64,000 nt of DNA, taken from NCBI GenBank assembly GCA_947846985.1, contig CANTUZ010000005.1:11402001-11466000 (forward strand). The letters run 5' to 3'. The notes under the pieces were generated by a model. It was not told the origin of the DNA. It searched no databases and was given only the letters and a program-made list of their open reading frames with translations. Source of the DNA: Fratercula arctica (Eukaryota > Chordata > Aves > Charadriiformes > Alcidae). Positions 13,001 through 24,700 of the stretch are shown here, piece by piece; the stretch's first letter is position 1; each line of letters starts with the position of its first letter. Made by a program: the position numbers and the translations under genes.

Positions 13001-15909
13001 AATTTAAGCTAGTCTAGAATCTCCCACATGAGAAAGAGACGAAAAAGTCTACTGATAGGAATAAACAGTCCTTTGTATCAGTAGTGCATTACTCTACTCA
13101 AAAAGAAGTTGCAGAAACAGGTCCAAAGAAAATAATTCAAATATGTCAATTAAAATTCAGCAGAACACTTCTTGTATACTAAGAAATACATTTATTTCAT
13201 AGTAAAATGCCCATAGCCAGACCAGGGCATGGTCTCTTGCACAACAAGGCATTGTAGTCATGGATTCCAGAAAGAAAAATTTTACTTAAAACACCTGAAC
13301 AGCTCTCATCACCCTACACTTAATCTGTATTTTTAATTTGTTCTAAATTCGTATTATTCTATGAAATGCATGATGGCACAAAATAAAGATTAAGAAATTG
13401 AAGGTTATTATCAAGAAACAGCAGAATTTACATTTTTTTGCTCTGTTAACATACTCTTCCCTTAGGATTACAGACAATACAGCCTACTGTGACCTCAGAT
13501 AACAAACTGAAATAAAAAAGAAACACAGAAAAGGAAGAAATATCATAAGTGGAAGCTAGAAGAAAGTTCATTCCTTCCCTGCCCATCAACACCAAATAAA
13601 CTAGGCAGAAGAGCAGTCAAATTACTGAAATTGATGTCATATCAATTGGAAAACCAACTGAGCCCATACAATGAGCAGTAATTGCTTTCTACCAAATTCA
13701 TGGGTCCAAGCTGTCTGTTTCCCATCTGCTCCTACGCAATTTAAGCAATTCTGAACTTTACTCTCCAGTCCCAAATGTGTCACAAATTTATTAGCATGTC
13801 AGGGGCCAATTCTTAAGATTCTCCACTAAGGTAAGCTATTAGGAAGAGTGAAATTTCTGTGTCTGTAATTGCCAGGCCAGGAAAATTCAAGGAGGACAAT
13901 CACACATGACCTTACTGAACCCACCATGAAAAATTCATAAGATAACACAACACACCCCCCTGCATCTAACAAAAGAGGTCGTTCTGTTCTCTCCTTGCAC
14001 TTGTATAAAGATATGTTTAGTACACAATGCAAACTACTATAAGAAGCTTACAATAAATTTTAATTTTTGCTAATACGATGAGCTCCACCATGCATCTTAA
14101 CTCCTGCTAGACAAGGACTGGAATCTGCCAGTAGCATATATAGGGTGGCTCAGTCTTTGAATGCTTTTCAGAAATGAAAGGGACAGAATCTTACTCTAAA
14201 CTACAGATAATTTTGGCATACAACAGTTCAGTTGTAAACAGGTGATCAAATATTCTAGTATTCTCTCACAATTTTCTCATTAGATAAAAAGTTAATTAAT
14301 TCCAAACATATTTAATCATTTGCAATTTTTACTACCTTAACAGAATGTATACACTATTTAAAGACGCAGCTGCTCAGTCTCTCACAGGAAGGACTAAAGT
14401 ACAATGTTCTCATCCTTGAATTACACCAATGGCGATAAGATACTGTAAACGAAAACCAGGCAAAGAGCCTATGTGACAGATAATGACATTAGCAAATTTG
14501 AGTTCCAAATTTCAGATTTTGTGAAATATTCTCTATTAATTAATGACAATGTATTTTCCAGATTAACATATGTCTTAAGCTATGATGAATCCCTGCTTAC
14601 ATCACGTGGGATATCTCAAGTAACAGTATCTCGGGTTACTCTCTCTGTTTTGGTCAACAACTTGTACTGTGATACTAGAGAATTCATTTCACTTGTCTAG
14701 AATATTCACATCTCTAACATGGGTGGAATACTTACCATTGCCAAGAACTTTGAAGTTCGTAAGGAAAGGCTTGCTATATATTTTTATAAATATTTATACA
14801 TATAAACTAATGTTATTACAGAAAATCCATTTTATACTGTATTATAAACTACTTTTGCCAGATCTAAAACTAGACAGACTTTACTCTCTTTATAAATAAT
14901 CTACATTACTCTTCAATGTAATGTCACTTCAGATCCTAATTAATTTTCGTTTTCTGGAGCATTTTGGCACTGGCTCTATTGTGCAATATATAAAAAAATC
15001 ATTTTGACAATGATCAAAATGCCTGTTCATGGTATAAATACAAAAACCATATACATATAATCATGTATCATCTACAACAGTTAAGTACATACATAACACA
15101 TAGTATTAAAATGTAATTAGCATATTCCCTACAACAGATAAAACATTTCTGCATTATTTAAAAACACTAATTATTAGCCCTTGTGGTAAAATACCAAAGT
15201 AAATCAGTAAGTTTCTGTCCTCTGTGTAACAGCAGAACTTATACCAACTGAAAAATAGCAAAATTTTCAGTTGCCCCTTATTTATCATAAGAGCACCAAG
15301 TCCCACCGACTTTCTTGCCCTATTGCTAAGCTGTAAGACCCAAATATGCTCCTGAGTTTTTGATTCCAGGTGTGCACCCTGAGCATGGTCTGGCTTAACA
15401 CAGAGAGGCATGCAGCAGGGAACAAAACAGAGGTATGTGGGCAGTAGCCCCTTGGTAGCCCCTGAGGGTGCACAGGTTGCAAAAAATGCCACAGTAGCTC
15501 TAGGCAGGTCTATAACTCAGTTGATCAAGAGACTGGCATCTTCTGTAGAGTCTATATTCACCTAAAAGAAAAATACTTGTTCTACTGCCCATACGTTAAA
15601 TGCAACAATAAATTGGAATAACCAGAATTGTTGCCTCATGAAGAATTACTGACATAGGTGAAATCCAGAACATGGACTTACTCTACCGGAATACTAAAAT
15701 CACAAAGCACAAGACTAAGTAAAAGGGGAAATGAATACCCCACACAGAAAAAAAATCACAGCATTATTTCTGAAGAGTTACTAACAGTTCATTGTATTTA
15801 AAGACCTTACATGATTAGGGATCAACATTCACAACAAAATGGGGTAGATATCTATATCAGACTAATAATCTGGATTAGAGAATAGATCCTGATGTTCTAC
15901 AAAAAAATA

Positions 15910-15925
15910 TGAATGAATGAATGAA
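15910..15925. repeat. (GAAT)n microsatellite
   Basis: About four copies of gaat. Short and unremarkable. Confidence 0.7.
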
Positions 15926-16329
15926 GAGTAAAGGTGCCACCCAGGAGTACTGCATTCTAGTTTACAAAAGTTGAAGGTCTAAACATGGACAGTAGAAGAA
16001 ATATATTTTTTTCAAATGCCTGTAACTTATATTTGAACATTTTCTAATACATCACATGTGTCAACAGTTGAATAACCACATGCACTCCTACAACCGAGAC
16101 CTGCCACTAGATCGGTCAATTAAAGCACAAAAAAAAATATCAAAGGACAGAGCCTAGATGAACAAGCAAGTTGAATTCCTATATGAAGTTCCTAGCTACA
16201 CTTCAAACACATCCAGAGCCCCACAAAATGTGGCAGCACAACTTAAGATGGAACCCGTGTGTATCATGGCCTGCAATAAACAAGGTGACTCATTAAGAGT
16301 TTGCAAATCCTTATTTATTTCTAATGGAG

Positions 16330-18702
16330 GAAAGATTAGGAAAAGTAGCACAGCAAGCTGTAGGCAATCCAGGAGACTCCTCTAGTGCATGAAGGATAAC
16401 TTCTTAAGCCCTACCCTACCAGAGGGGATGTGATACTGGACCTAATGGATGGTCACCCAACACAAGTGAGTTAATCAGTGACATCAAGACTGGAGGCAGC
16501 CTAGGCTTCAGTGATCATGCACTGGCAGAGTTTGCAGTCCTGAGGGATATGGGTCAGGCAAAGAGTCAAGTCAGGACCCTGAAATTTAGGAAAGTAAACT
16601 TCTAGCTCTTCAAGGAGTTAGTCAATAGGACCCCCTAGGAAACTGCCCTCAGGGACAAGGAAGCAGAACAGAGCTGGCAGATCTTTAAGGACGCTTTCCA
16701 CAAAGCACCAGAGCTCTTGGCCCGCAAGAGTAAGAAATCAGGAAAGGCAAGAGATCGGCATGGCTAAGTCGAGACCTGCTGGTCAAACGAAAGGGCAAGA
16801 AAGAGATGCACAGGCAGTGGAAGCAAAGATAGGTATCCTAGGAAGAATATAGGGATGCTGCCCAGTTCTGTAGGGATGGGGTCAGGAAGGCCAAGGCACA
16901 GCTGGAGCTGAACTTGGCAAGGGATGCAAAGATTAATAAGAAGAGCTTATATAGGTATGTCAGCCAGAAAAGGAAGATCAAAGGAAGTGCACCCCCCTGA
17001 TGAGCAAGACTGGAAAACTGGTAACAATGGACAAGGAGAAGGCTGAAGACTCAACAACTTTTTTGCCTCGGTCTTCACTGGCAATCTCTCTTCCCACACC
17101 TCTTGAGTGGATGGACCACAAGGCAGCAACTAGGGGAGCAAAATCCCTCCCACTGTAACAGAAGATCAGGTTGGTGACCACCTGAGGAACCTGAACATAC
17201 ATAAGTCTATGGGACCTGACAAGATGCATCCCAGAGTCCTGAGGGAATTGGCTGATGTAGTTGCCAAGCCACTCTCCATGATATTTGAAAAGTCATGGCA
17301 GTCAGGTGAAGTCCCTGGTGACTGGAAAAAGGGAAAAAGTGCACCCATTTTTAAAAAGACTAGGAAGGAGGACCGTGGGAACTACTGACTTGCCAGCCTC
17401 ACCCCCGTGCCTGGAAAGATCATGGAACAGGCTATGCTAAGGCACATGGAGGACAGGGAGGTGATGTGAGACAGCCAGCATGGCTTCACCAAGGGCAAGT
17501 CCTGCCTGACCAACCTAGTGGCCTTCTACAATGGAGTGATTGCATCAGTGGACAAGGGAAGAGCAACGGATGTCATCTAGCTGGACTAGTGAGGCCTTTG
17601 ACACGGTCCCCCACAACATCCTTCTCTCTAAATTGGAGAGATATGGATTTGATGGATGGACTGTTCAGCAGATGAGGAATTAGTTGGATGGTCGCATCCA
17701 GAGGGTAGTGGTCAACAGCTCAATGTCCAGATGGAGACTGGTGACAAGTGGTGTCCCTCAGAGGTCTGTTCTGAGACCAGTAATGTTCAATATCTTCATC
17801 AATGACATAGACAGTGGGATCAAGTGGACTCTCAGCAAGTTTGCGGATGACACCAAGCTGAATGGTTCAGCTGACATGCCTGAGGGATGGGATGCCATCC
17901 AGAGGTACCTGGACAGCCTCAGTAAGTGGACCCATGTGAATTTCATGAGGTTCAACAAGACCAAGTGCAAGGTCCTACACCTGGTTTGGGGCAACCCCTG
18001 GTAACAATACAGGCTGGGGGATGAAGGGATTGAGAGCAGCCCTGCCAAGAAGGACTTGGGGGTAACTGGTGGATGACAAGCTGGACATGAGCTGGCAACG
18101 TGCGCTTGCAGCCCAGAAAGCCAGCCATATCCTGGGCTACATCAAAAGCAGCATGGCCAGCAGGTTGAGGGAGGTGATTCTGCCCCTCTACTCCGCTCTC
18201 ATGAGACCCCACCTGGAGTACTGCCCCCAGTTCTGGAGTCCTCAGCACAGGAAAAACACAGACCTGCTGGAGCAGGTCCAGAGGAGGACACAAAAATGAT
18301 CAGAGGGATGGAACGCTTCTCCTATGAGGACAGGCTGAAAGAGTTGGGGTTGCTCAGCCTTACTACAATCTTTCAGTACTTAAAGGGGGCCTACAGGAAA
18401 GATGGAGACAGACTTTTTAGTAGTGCCTGTGGGGTAGGATGTGGGGTAACGGTTTTAAACTGAAAGAGTGTAGATATAGACTAGATGTAAGGAATGTATT
18501 TTTTTACAATGAGGGTGGTGAAACATTGGAACAGGTTGCCAGAGAGATGGTAGATGCCCCATCCCTGAAAACATTCAAGGTCTGGTTGAATGGGGCTTTG
18601 AGCAGCCTGGTCTAGTTGAAGATGTCCTTCCTCATTGCAGAGGGGTTGGACTAGATGACCTTTAAAGGTCCCTTCCAACCCAAACCATTCTATGATTATA
18701 TG
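16330..18702 (+). mobile_element. CR1 LINE, 5'-truncated and decayed ORF2
   Basis: This is a non-LTR retrotransposon copy of the CR1 family. Translating piecewise shows the end of the endonuclease region (SCRQSRRLL, near 16355), then the linker, then reverse transcriptase: a block around 17190-17330 with [20 protein letters not shown] and [27 protein letters not shown] near 17475, and the catalytic FADD box at 17840-17851. After this come EVILPLYSALMRPHLEYCPQ (about 18171-18230) and the 3' end with aggtcccttccaacccaaac and attctatgattatatg near 18702, which is the typical avian CR1 terminus. Many stops and frameshifts interrupt it (for example within 17570-17600 and at 18001), so it is inactive. 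The first ORF and the start of the endonuclease are missing, as usual for 5'-truncated insertions. The left border is approximate. Confidence 0.92.
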
Positions 18703-18761
18703 AAGAGGAAAGGCTTCACAATAAGGATTTACCAGCTTTGAAGCCATCTGAATCTGCTGAA

Positions 18762-18776
18762 ACAAACAAACAAACA
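18762..18776. repeat. (AAAC)n microsatellite
   Basis: About four copies of aaac/caaa close to the 3' end of the CR1 element. Confidence 0.6.
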
Positions 18777-20762
18777 AGGAAGATAGTATAGTATCAATCT
18801 CACTACTATATATTCTTCCACTAAAGAAATGTGACAAATACATGCAGAAGTAAGAAGAATGTTATGGTGAATTGAATAAAATACTTTTTCTTCCATCAGC
18901 AAGTAACACTCCTCACAAAGTGAAAAAAGATTTTTCCAACACAAATGACAACACTAATGTTACTCCAAAATTTTAAAAGGGTAAATATCAACATGATGAA
19001 GTAATGAAATGGCAGGTGCAGGTTTTAGTCAATACATTTAATACAGATATAGAAGTAATTAGAAGAAACATGATTTCAGAGAGTACATTTTTTTGTAAGA
19101 TTACAACATTTGTGGATAAAAGTAACTGCTGCCTCAAACAGTTTGCTGGAGATTTCTGACAACAGTATCTGTCACTAAGGAAAATAGCCTTTTTTAATAA
19201 TAATACTGGACATACTAAATCTAGTATAAATAGGCTAAATTAAAGATCTTTAAACATACCTACAATATTGACTCATCACAGAAAACTGTTGCTAGTTAAA
19301 TGCCACTAATATTCATGAATACCCTAACAGAATAATATAACAAAAGTGAGTAACTTATAAAGTCTGCCATTATTTATTATTTCATCAACTTTGGGCCATA
19401 CGCAATGACTAGAAAAAGCCAAATAATATGAGCACAATTGTGCAACATGCGTTCTGATTGAAAAGCAAGACCATGCATCTCAGAAAGATGACGTGGTAGT
19501 TACAGGATGAGGGGCTACACTCGCCAAAGTTATATCATCCTCGTCTGCCACACTGGTGCTACTCTAAAATACTGGTGCCTTTCGTTAGCCATGTATACAT
19601 CAGAAGGAAGGGTCTGCTGAGCATAATACCCTTCTTCATACTTGCAAGCAATGAACATTACTTGAAAAACTGTTCTGAAGTGACTGTTACTTTGGCTCTA
19701 TTTGCATCGTATTTAAATTAACATCAGCTGTGAAAATGATGGGTGAGTGAGGTTAAATTCCAATTCTCTGTCTCATGGGATTTTAAACAGGCTGATTCAG
19801 TAGGGAGTAGATATATATTCGCATGTATGGACAAAGAACCAGACTGTTTTACATGCTCTGTATTCTTCTAAGCTCCACTGTCATGAGGCAAAGGTTTTTT
19901 GCTTAGTATGAGACTAATCCGTTTAAAATTTTGATTTTATAATCAGTTAAGCCCTTGAGAAATTATTACTATTACAAACATTAAATCAGTTGCATGCATG
20001 ACACTGTTTTCTCAGAGCAATATGTATCGACCGTGCTGTACACCAATATAAAGCAACAAGTTACCAGTCAAAGAGGATTTGAGCATCAAGTTTTTGGTTT
20101 TTTGCACCACAGCTTAATAGGCAAGTACTCCTGACGGGCTGCGAGGCGCGGCCGAGGCGTGCGGCGTCCGCAACCTGGACAAGCCGCAGGCCCTGCCGGC
20201 TGCGCGGAGCTGCGAGGCGCTCAGGCCCGCAGGCCTGGCGGGCCGGCAGGCCGCCGCAGCCCTCGCCCACCGGAGCGCTTCACCTACCGCAGGGAAACGC
20301 TCCCCTTCCCCAGCCCGGTCACCCCTGTCAGTCCGACCCTGTCCCTCTCTGACCCCGCCCCGCGGTACGAGCTCAGCACTACCCACACGCTGGGGGCACC
20401 GCTCACCCGGCCCAACCTCCGCGGCTTCCCCCCTCCCGCCGCCGCCCGGGCCGCGGTGCGGCGGGCCCTGTCTCGGCCGCAGCGCACAGCCCCCCCCGCG
20501 GCAGCGACGGTGGGTGGGGTGTCTCCCGGCCGGCGCCCGCCCGCGTTCCCGCGTTTCTCCGCCGTGACGCGCTGGCACCGGGGAGCGGCACCGCGGGGAA
20601 AGGCGCCGCGGCCCCCACCCGGTCCAGCCGAAGCCACGGGGACGAGGCGGCGCGCTCCTCCCTCGCCGCCCGCCTGCCCACCCCACCCCGCACGTCCTTC
20701 CCCAGTCAGCCCCTTCCTCCCGCTCCCCAGAGCCTTTTCCTCTCCCCCTGTCTCCTCCTCTT

Positions 20763-20783
20763 CCCCCCCCCCCCCCCCCCCCC
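20763..20783. repeat. C21 homopolymer in PARVA intron 1
   Basis: A run of 21 C, equal to G21 on the transcribed-sense strand. It starts 45 bases downstream of the exon-1 donor. It could form a G-quadruplex in RNA or non-template DNA. Its length may be inaccurate, because such runs are hard to sequence. Confidence 0.9.
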
Positions 20784-20828
20784 ATTTTAAGGTAACTCCC
20801 AGGAAACGTGCAAACCTGTAATTTTTAC

Positions 20829-20964
20829 CTTCTTTGGCTTTTTTCCTCCTTGCCAGAGTGCCGCCGAGCTTGCCCAGGAAAGAGTCATCTTTCTTTCTGG
20901 ACGGGGGAGATTTAGGGGTGGGGGACTTGGGGGAAGAAGGGGACTTCTGGGGGGAGGTTGCCAT
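20829..20964 (-). CDS. PARVA: Alpha-parvin (PARVA) coding exon 1
   Basis: Alpha-parvin binds actin and integrin-linked kinase in focal adhesions, as part of the ILK-PINCH-parvin complex. This exon codes the N-terminal 45 residues and one further base. The ATG at 20964-20962 has A at -3 and G at +4, a strong initiation context. The peptide begins MATSPQKSPSSPKSPTPKSP, a run of Ser/Thr-Pro sites known as proline-directed phosphorylation targets in parvins, and goes on to PSRKKDDSFLGKLGGTLARR and KKAKE. The KKDDSFLGKLGGTLARRKKAKE stretch matches vertebrate alpha-parvin as I recall it nearly residue for residue. The donor is AAG/gtaaaa at 20828. The calponin-homology domains are coded by later exons to the left of this window. 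Antisense frames here are shadows. Confidence 0.93.
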
Positions 20965-21212
20965 GATGGCCCAGCCGTCGTTCGGGGATGGAGGAGACGG
21001 GTCCGAGGCCCCGATGCCGTGGGAGGCTGCTCCCGACTCTGAACGGAAGCGGAATTATTTCAAGCATTTGAGGCAGCTCCTGCTCTGCTCTCCCGGCTCT
21101 CCCGCTCCTTCCCTCCCTCCCGCCCGCCCTCCGCCCGCTCGGCGCCCGCCGGGGAGGGCCCGCTCCCCTCGCACGGCTCCCGCCGCCGGCCCCCTCCTCA
21201 GTCCGACGCCCC

Positions 21213-21690
21213 CTCCCTGTCAGCCCAACGGCCCCCTCCTCAGCACAACGGCCGCCCAACGCCCACCCCCAGCTCAACGGCCCCCCTCCTCAGCCAAATG
21301 GCAGCCCAACGGCCACCCCTTCCCAGCCCAACGGTCGCCCAACGCCCCCCCTCATTTGCCCAATGGCCACCCAACAGCCCCTCCTCCACAGCCCAATGAC
21401 CACCCCGAGCTAAACGGCCCCATCTGCCAAGTGGCCCAACAGCCACCTCCTCAGCCCAAGGGTCACCGACTGCCTGTTCTTCCTGCTCAACAGCCCTCTC
21501 CTCAGCACAATGGCTGCCCAACGGACTCCCCCCCTCAGCCCATCGGCCCCCACCTCAGCCAAATGGTGGCCCAACAGCCACCCCTTCTTAGCCCCATGGC
21601 TGCCTCCTCAGCCCAACGGTCACCCAATGCCTGTTCTTCTCGCTCAACAACCCCCTCCTCAGCCCAACAGCCGCCCCTACCTGCCCCTCT
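21213..21690. repeat. Degenerate C-rich minisatellite upstream of PARVA
   Basis: About twenty imperfect copies of a core resembling cctcagcccaacggcc, with unit lengths varying around 13-30 bases, fill this stretch. Variants include cccaacagcc, cccaatggcc and cacaacggc. Because most indels keep three frames partly open, it creates long Pro/Gln-rich open frames on the plus strand. Many CpGs have decayed to TpG or CpA in its right half. It lies 0.25-0.75 kb upstream of the PARVA start codon. Confidence 0.7.
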
Positions 21691-21759
21691 CAGGGGGTTC
21701 AGCCATGGGCCGAGGGTCCTCTTTCACCTGCCCGCAGGGTCTGGTCCCTCAGGCTGAGG

Positions 21760-24700
21760 AAAAGGGTGTTTCATGCAGCCCCAAAAAGGAGAACACCCAG
21801 CATCGGGAGCCGGGCTAGGCCCCAGGAGGGCTGCAGCCCCAGGGTGGTATGAAGGCCATGTTCCCCTCCCAGCTGGGGGACCCACAACTTTTGTATGCCG
21901 AGGCACAGGATGTCACCTCATCCACGGTCCATCCGCCTCTGCTGCTTCACAGAGCAGCCAGTCATTAACGCAGGCTGGTTGGTCAAACACACCAGTGTAG
22001 GTGACCATGTGTGCGAGAGTACTAGTTAACATGGGTGCCAAAAGTTAAACACAGGTAAAGACAGGCAGGACCAGGGCTCAGACAGCTCAATTCATCCATA
22101 ACTATTTGTAAGTGAAGGCTCTGGAAGGCTGAGGGGTGGTCACAGCTGCAGGCAGCTATTTCTACACCCTGCGGTCAACACCGATAGAACTAATGAAGTA
22201 ATAAAGTGCCACTAAATAGTTTTATGCAAGTTACAATTCAAGCTTACTATGTACACTTCAGTCTTGAGCACAATTTGCAAGCAGCTCTTCTGCCTGTGGG
22301 TTTTGGCTCCACGCGTGGTCAGAACAGCGGGCATCGTCATATCCACTTCTGCAAAAGAAACCAACTGTTGTTGTCAGACCAGTATAAAAACCAGTGAGAA
22401 AGAAAGGTGACCTAGCATGATAGATTGTCTATACTAACCCTGCTTTGATTTGCAGATGAGTAGTTTAAGACAGGAGTATCTGCAAAACAGATAATTTGCT
22501 GTGACTGGTTCAGGAGGCACCCAGGACTGGAACAGCATTAATGTCATCTGGATGTGCTACTTTCACTTACCACTTAATCACTCGATTAACAATTCAGGCA
22601 AAAAGCCACACACACTTCATGCAAATATCTAGCTATCCATTAGGCATAATAAGTGAAATGAAATTACCATGAGGATATTTCTAAATCGGCTAATAATTGT
22701 TGTGTTTTTACAAGGCGGTAACATTGGTTAGCTGATGAGGGGTAGACATCAATGTGTATTTGTTGCATGCAGTTAGTATATGCCCTGGAGAAAAACTTTA
22801 TTCATCCATACTGCCATCAGTTAAAAGCAGGAACGAGCCCAAGCCATTAGCACAGTCTCTCCTTTCCTTATGTTTGCTCTCTAGCTTGTAGCACCGATTG
22901 TGTCTTAGGGCTGTTGACTACAGAACAGTGCAAATTTCACATATTATTCTCTTTTTACAAAGGTGCTACTCACACAGTGTATGCATCAGGAGATGTGCAG
23001 TTTTGAATATTTTTTAAGAACATAGTAAAAGACTATTTCGAAAGAAGGAGAAATGAACACATCAGGGCCTTTTTTTATATACACGTGAATCTGTGACATT
23101 TACAAACAGAGCAATGACCCAACTAAATCTCCATTTGGACACAAATGACTATACACAGATGTCAATGTAGGATTTTGTGGGCACAGCAGAAGAGACAGCA
23201 TTTTGACAAACACAAGTGTGCTTGCTGTTGTACCACTACATTTGTGTTAAAGACAGAAAGAACAAGGCAGATACCTCACGAACGGTAATGGATGCTGGGT
23301 TGTGCAGTATGGGAAGGTCAGAATTCAACGTGTGTTTGCCAAGTCTCACACAAAATAGCTGAAAAAAACCAGCATCTTTCTTTCCTATTTCACTACCCAC
23401 AGCATATGTAAATTAATGACAAATGCAATATTACTTATTTAATAGCCTTATGAGCTATGGGTATTTCACATCACAAGGAGAAAATGAATTTTAAATTAAA
23501 CTTAATATGTTTAAAATCAGCTTTATCAGATCTGGAAACACAAAAGCTGTATGCTTTAAGTAATAATGCTAAAGCCACAGACAGACTTAAGTTTACTAGG
23601 TTTTTTTTATGGGTTTCTTCCAGAATTTATTTGCAGTTGCTTGGATATGACATTATTGCAGTATTTTTCCACTTATGATGTTTCTCTTTGAGGATCGTTA
23701 CATCTTTTTTTTAAATTTAGAACTACATATGCTACTTTTTTTTTTTTTCTTTTGATCTGGGAATACATATGGACATAGGACCTTAAATTAATATTGCACT
23801 CAGCACAAAAGGCCATATAGATATGCACAACATCTAAGTTATGGCAGATACAGGAATGTTGATTTTAAATGCCTAGCTCTTATTTAAACAGTATCTTAAC
23901 CACAAATAAAAGCTTCATATAAATTCGATGGGGATTTTTGTTTGGCTAGGTTTTTGCTCTGCTTTATATTTGATAATTGAATACTTTCCCCATCACGCTC
24001 CATGATCCCATGCATGGGACACAGTAGTCAGCAGGCTGCTGTTCAGGCTGGCCCTGCTGCATCTGGCATATAGAAATCTGGAGCAGACCATGAGAGCTCT
24101 CACCGTGCTCCCTGTCAGCGCCTTGTTCTTACAGATGAGACAACCAGTAGCTCAAATTAATTGTATCCTGATCACATACATACTTTTGTCAGGCAATAAA
24201 AGAAGACTAAATCCACATACTTCAAATGATTCTTATTCACCTGTATATCTGTCAATGCACACCTGGTTTTTATTTCTTTTACTACGGGACTCAGAATGAT
24301 CATGAACAGTCTTACTCCCCGAATGAGGTGGAAGAGGTAGGGTATGTAATATACTGACCACGGTCTAGGCTAGTAAGAAAGAGCACTGCAGTAGCCAAGC
24401 TGGTTAAGGCCATGCAATAAATATTTATTTGTCTTGGGGTTTTCTCCTAACATTTTTCTCCTTGGTGTACCTCTGTTCTAGCCTTTTGACTAGACCTAGC
24501 CTTGGTCATTTAAAGAATGGAAATGGAATTTTCAAAAATATTTTACAACCTACTACTATTGCTGTGATTGCCTACAGTAACACCCTTCACTGACTTCAGG
24601 AAGACCAGAACTAGACCAAAGTCTACCCTCTTTATTTTTCTAAGTATTTGCAGTCAGTCTTCTACTGACCTGCCAGTTCCGTGTGGTTAACCGCTGAACA

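Larger units (their letters stand above)
1..20828 (-). other. PARVA intron 1 (5' part), no exons found
   Basis: AT-rich sequence with short scattered open frames and no splice-bounded coding segment that resembles parvin. The expected exon 2 (acidic linker leading into the first CH domain) was looked for and not seen, so it must lie left of position 1. Contents I can name are a 27-bp tandem repeat (9485-9565), a degenerate CR1 tail near 9967, a large decayed CR1 LINE (about 16330-18702) and simple repeats. Nothing else stands out. Confidence 0.7.
20130..21700. promoter_or_regulatory. CpG island over PARVA exon 1 and promoter
   Basis: Base composition changes sharply from AT-rich flanks to very GC-rich, CpG-dense sequence. 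The densest part is 20130-20700, inside the first intron, and 20960-21260, upstream of the ATG. GC-box-like ccgccc/gggcgg strings are frequent. No TATA box is evident next to the ATG, which fits a CpG-island promoter. The transcription start is probably within 20965-21250, read leftward, but the exact site cannot be read from sequence. Whether the island also drives a rightward transcript is unknown. Confidence 0.75.

Noticed and set aside
17684..18004. 106-codon open frame with reverse transcriptase similarity, read as a gene
   Set aside because: It is a fragment of the decayed CR1 ORF2, not a host gene.
20114..20785. 220-226-codon open frames on both strands in the CpG island
   Set aside because: They are stop-poor frames of GC-rich DNA in PARVA intron 1. 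The only supported coding part is the first 45 codons of PARVA, at 20829-20964.
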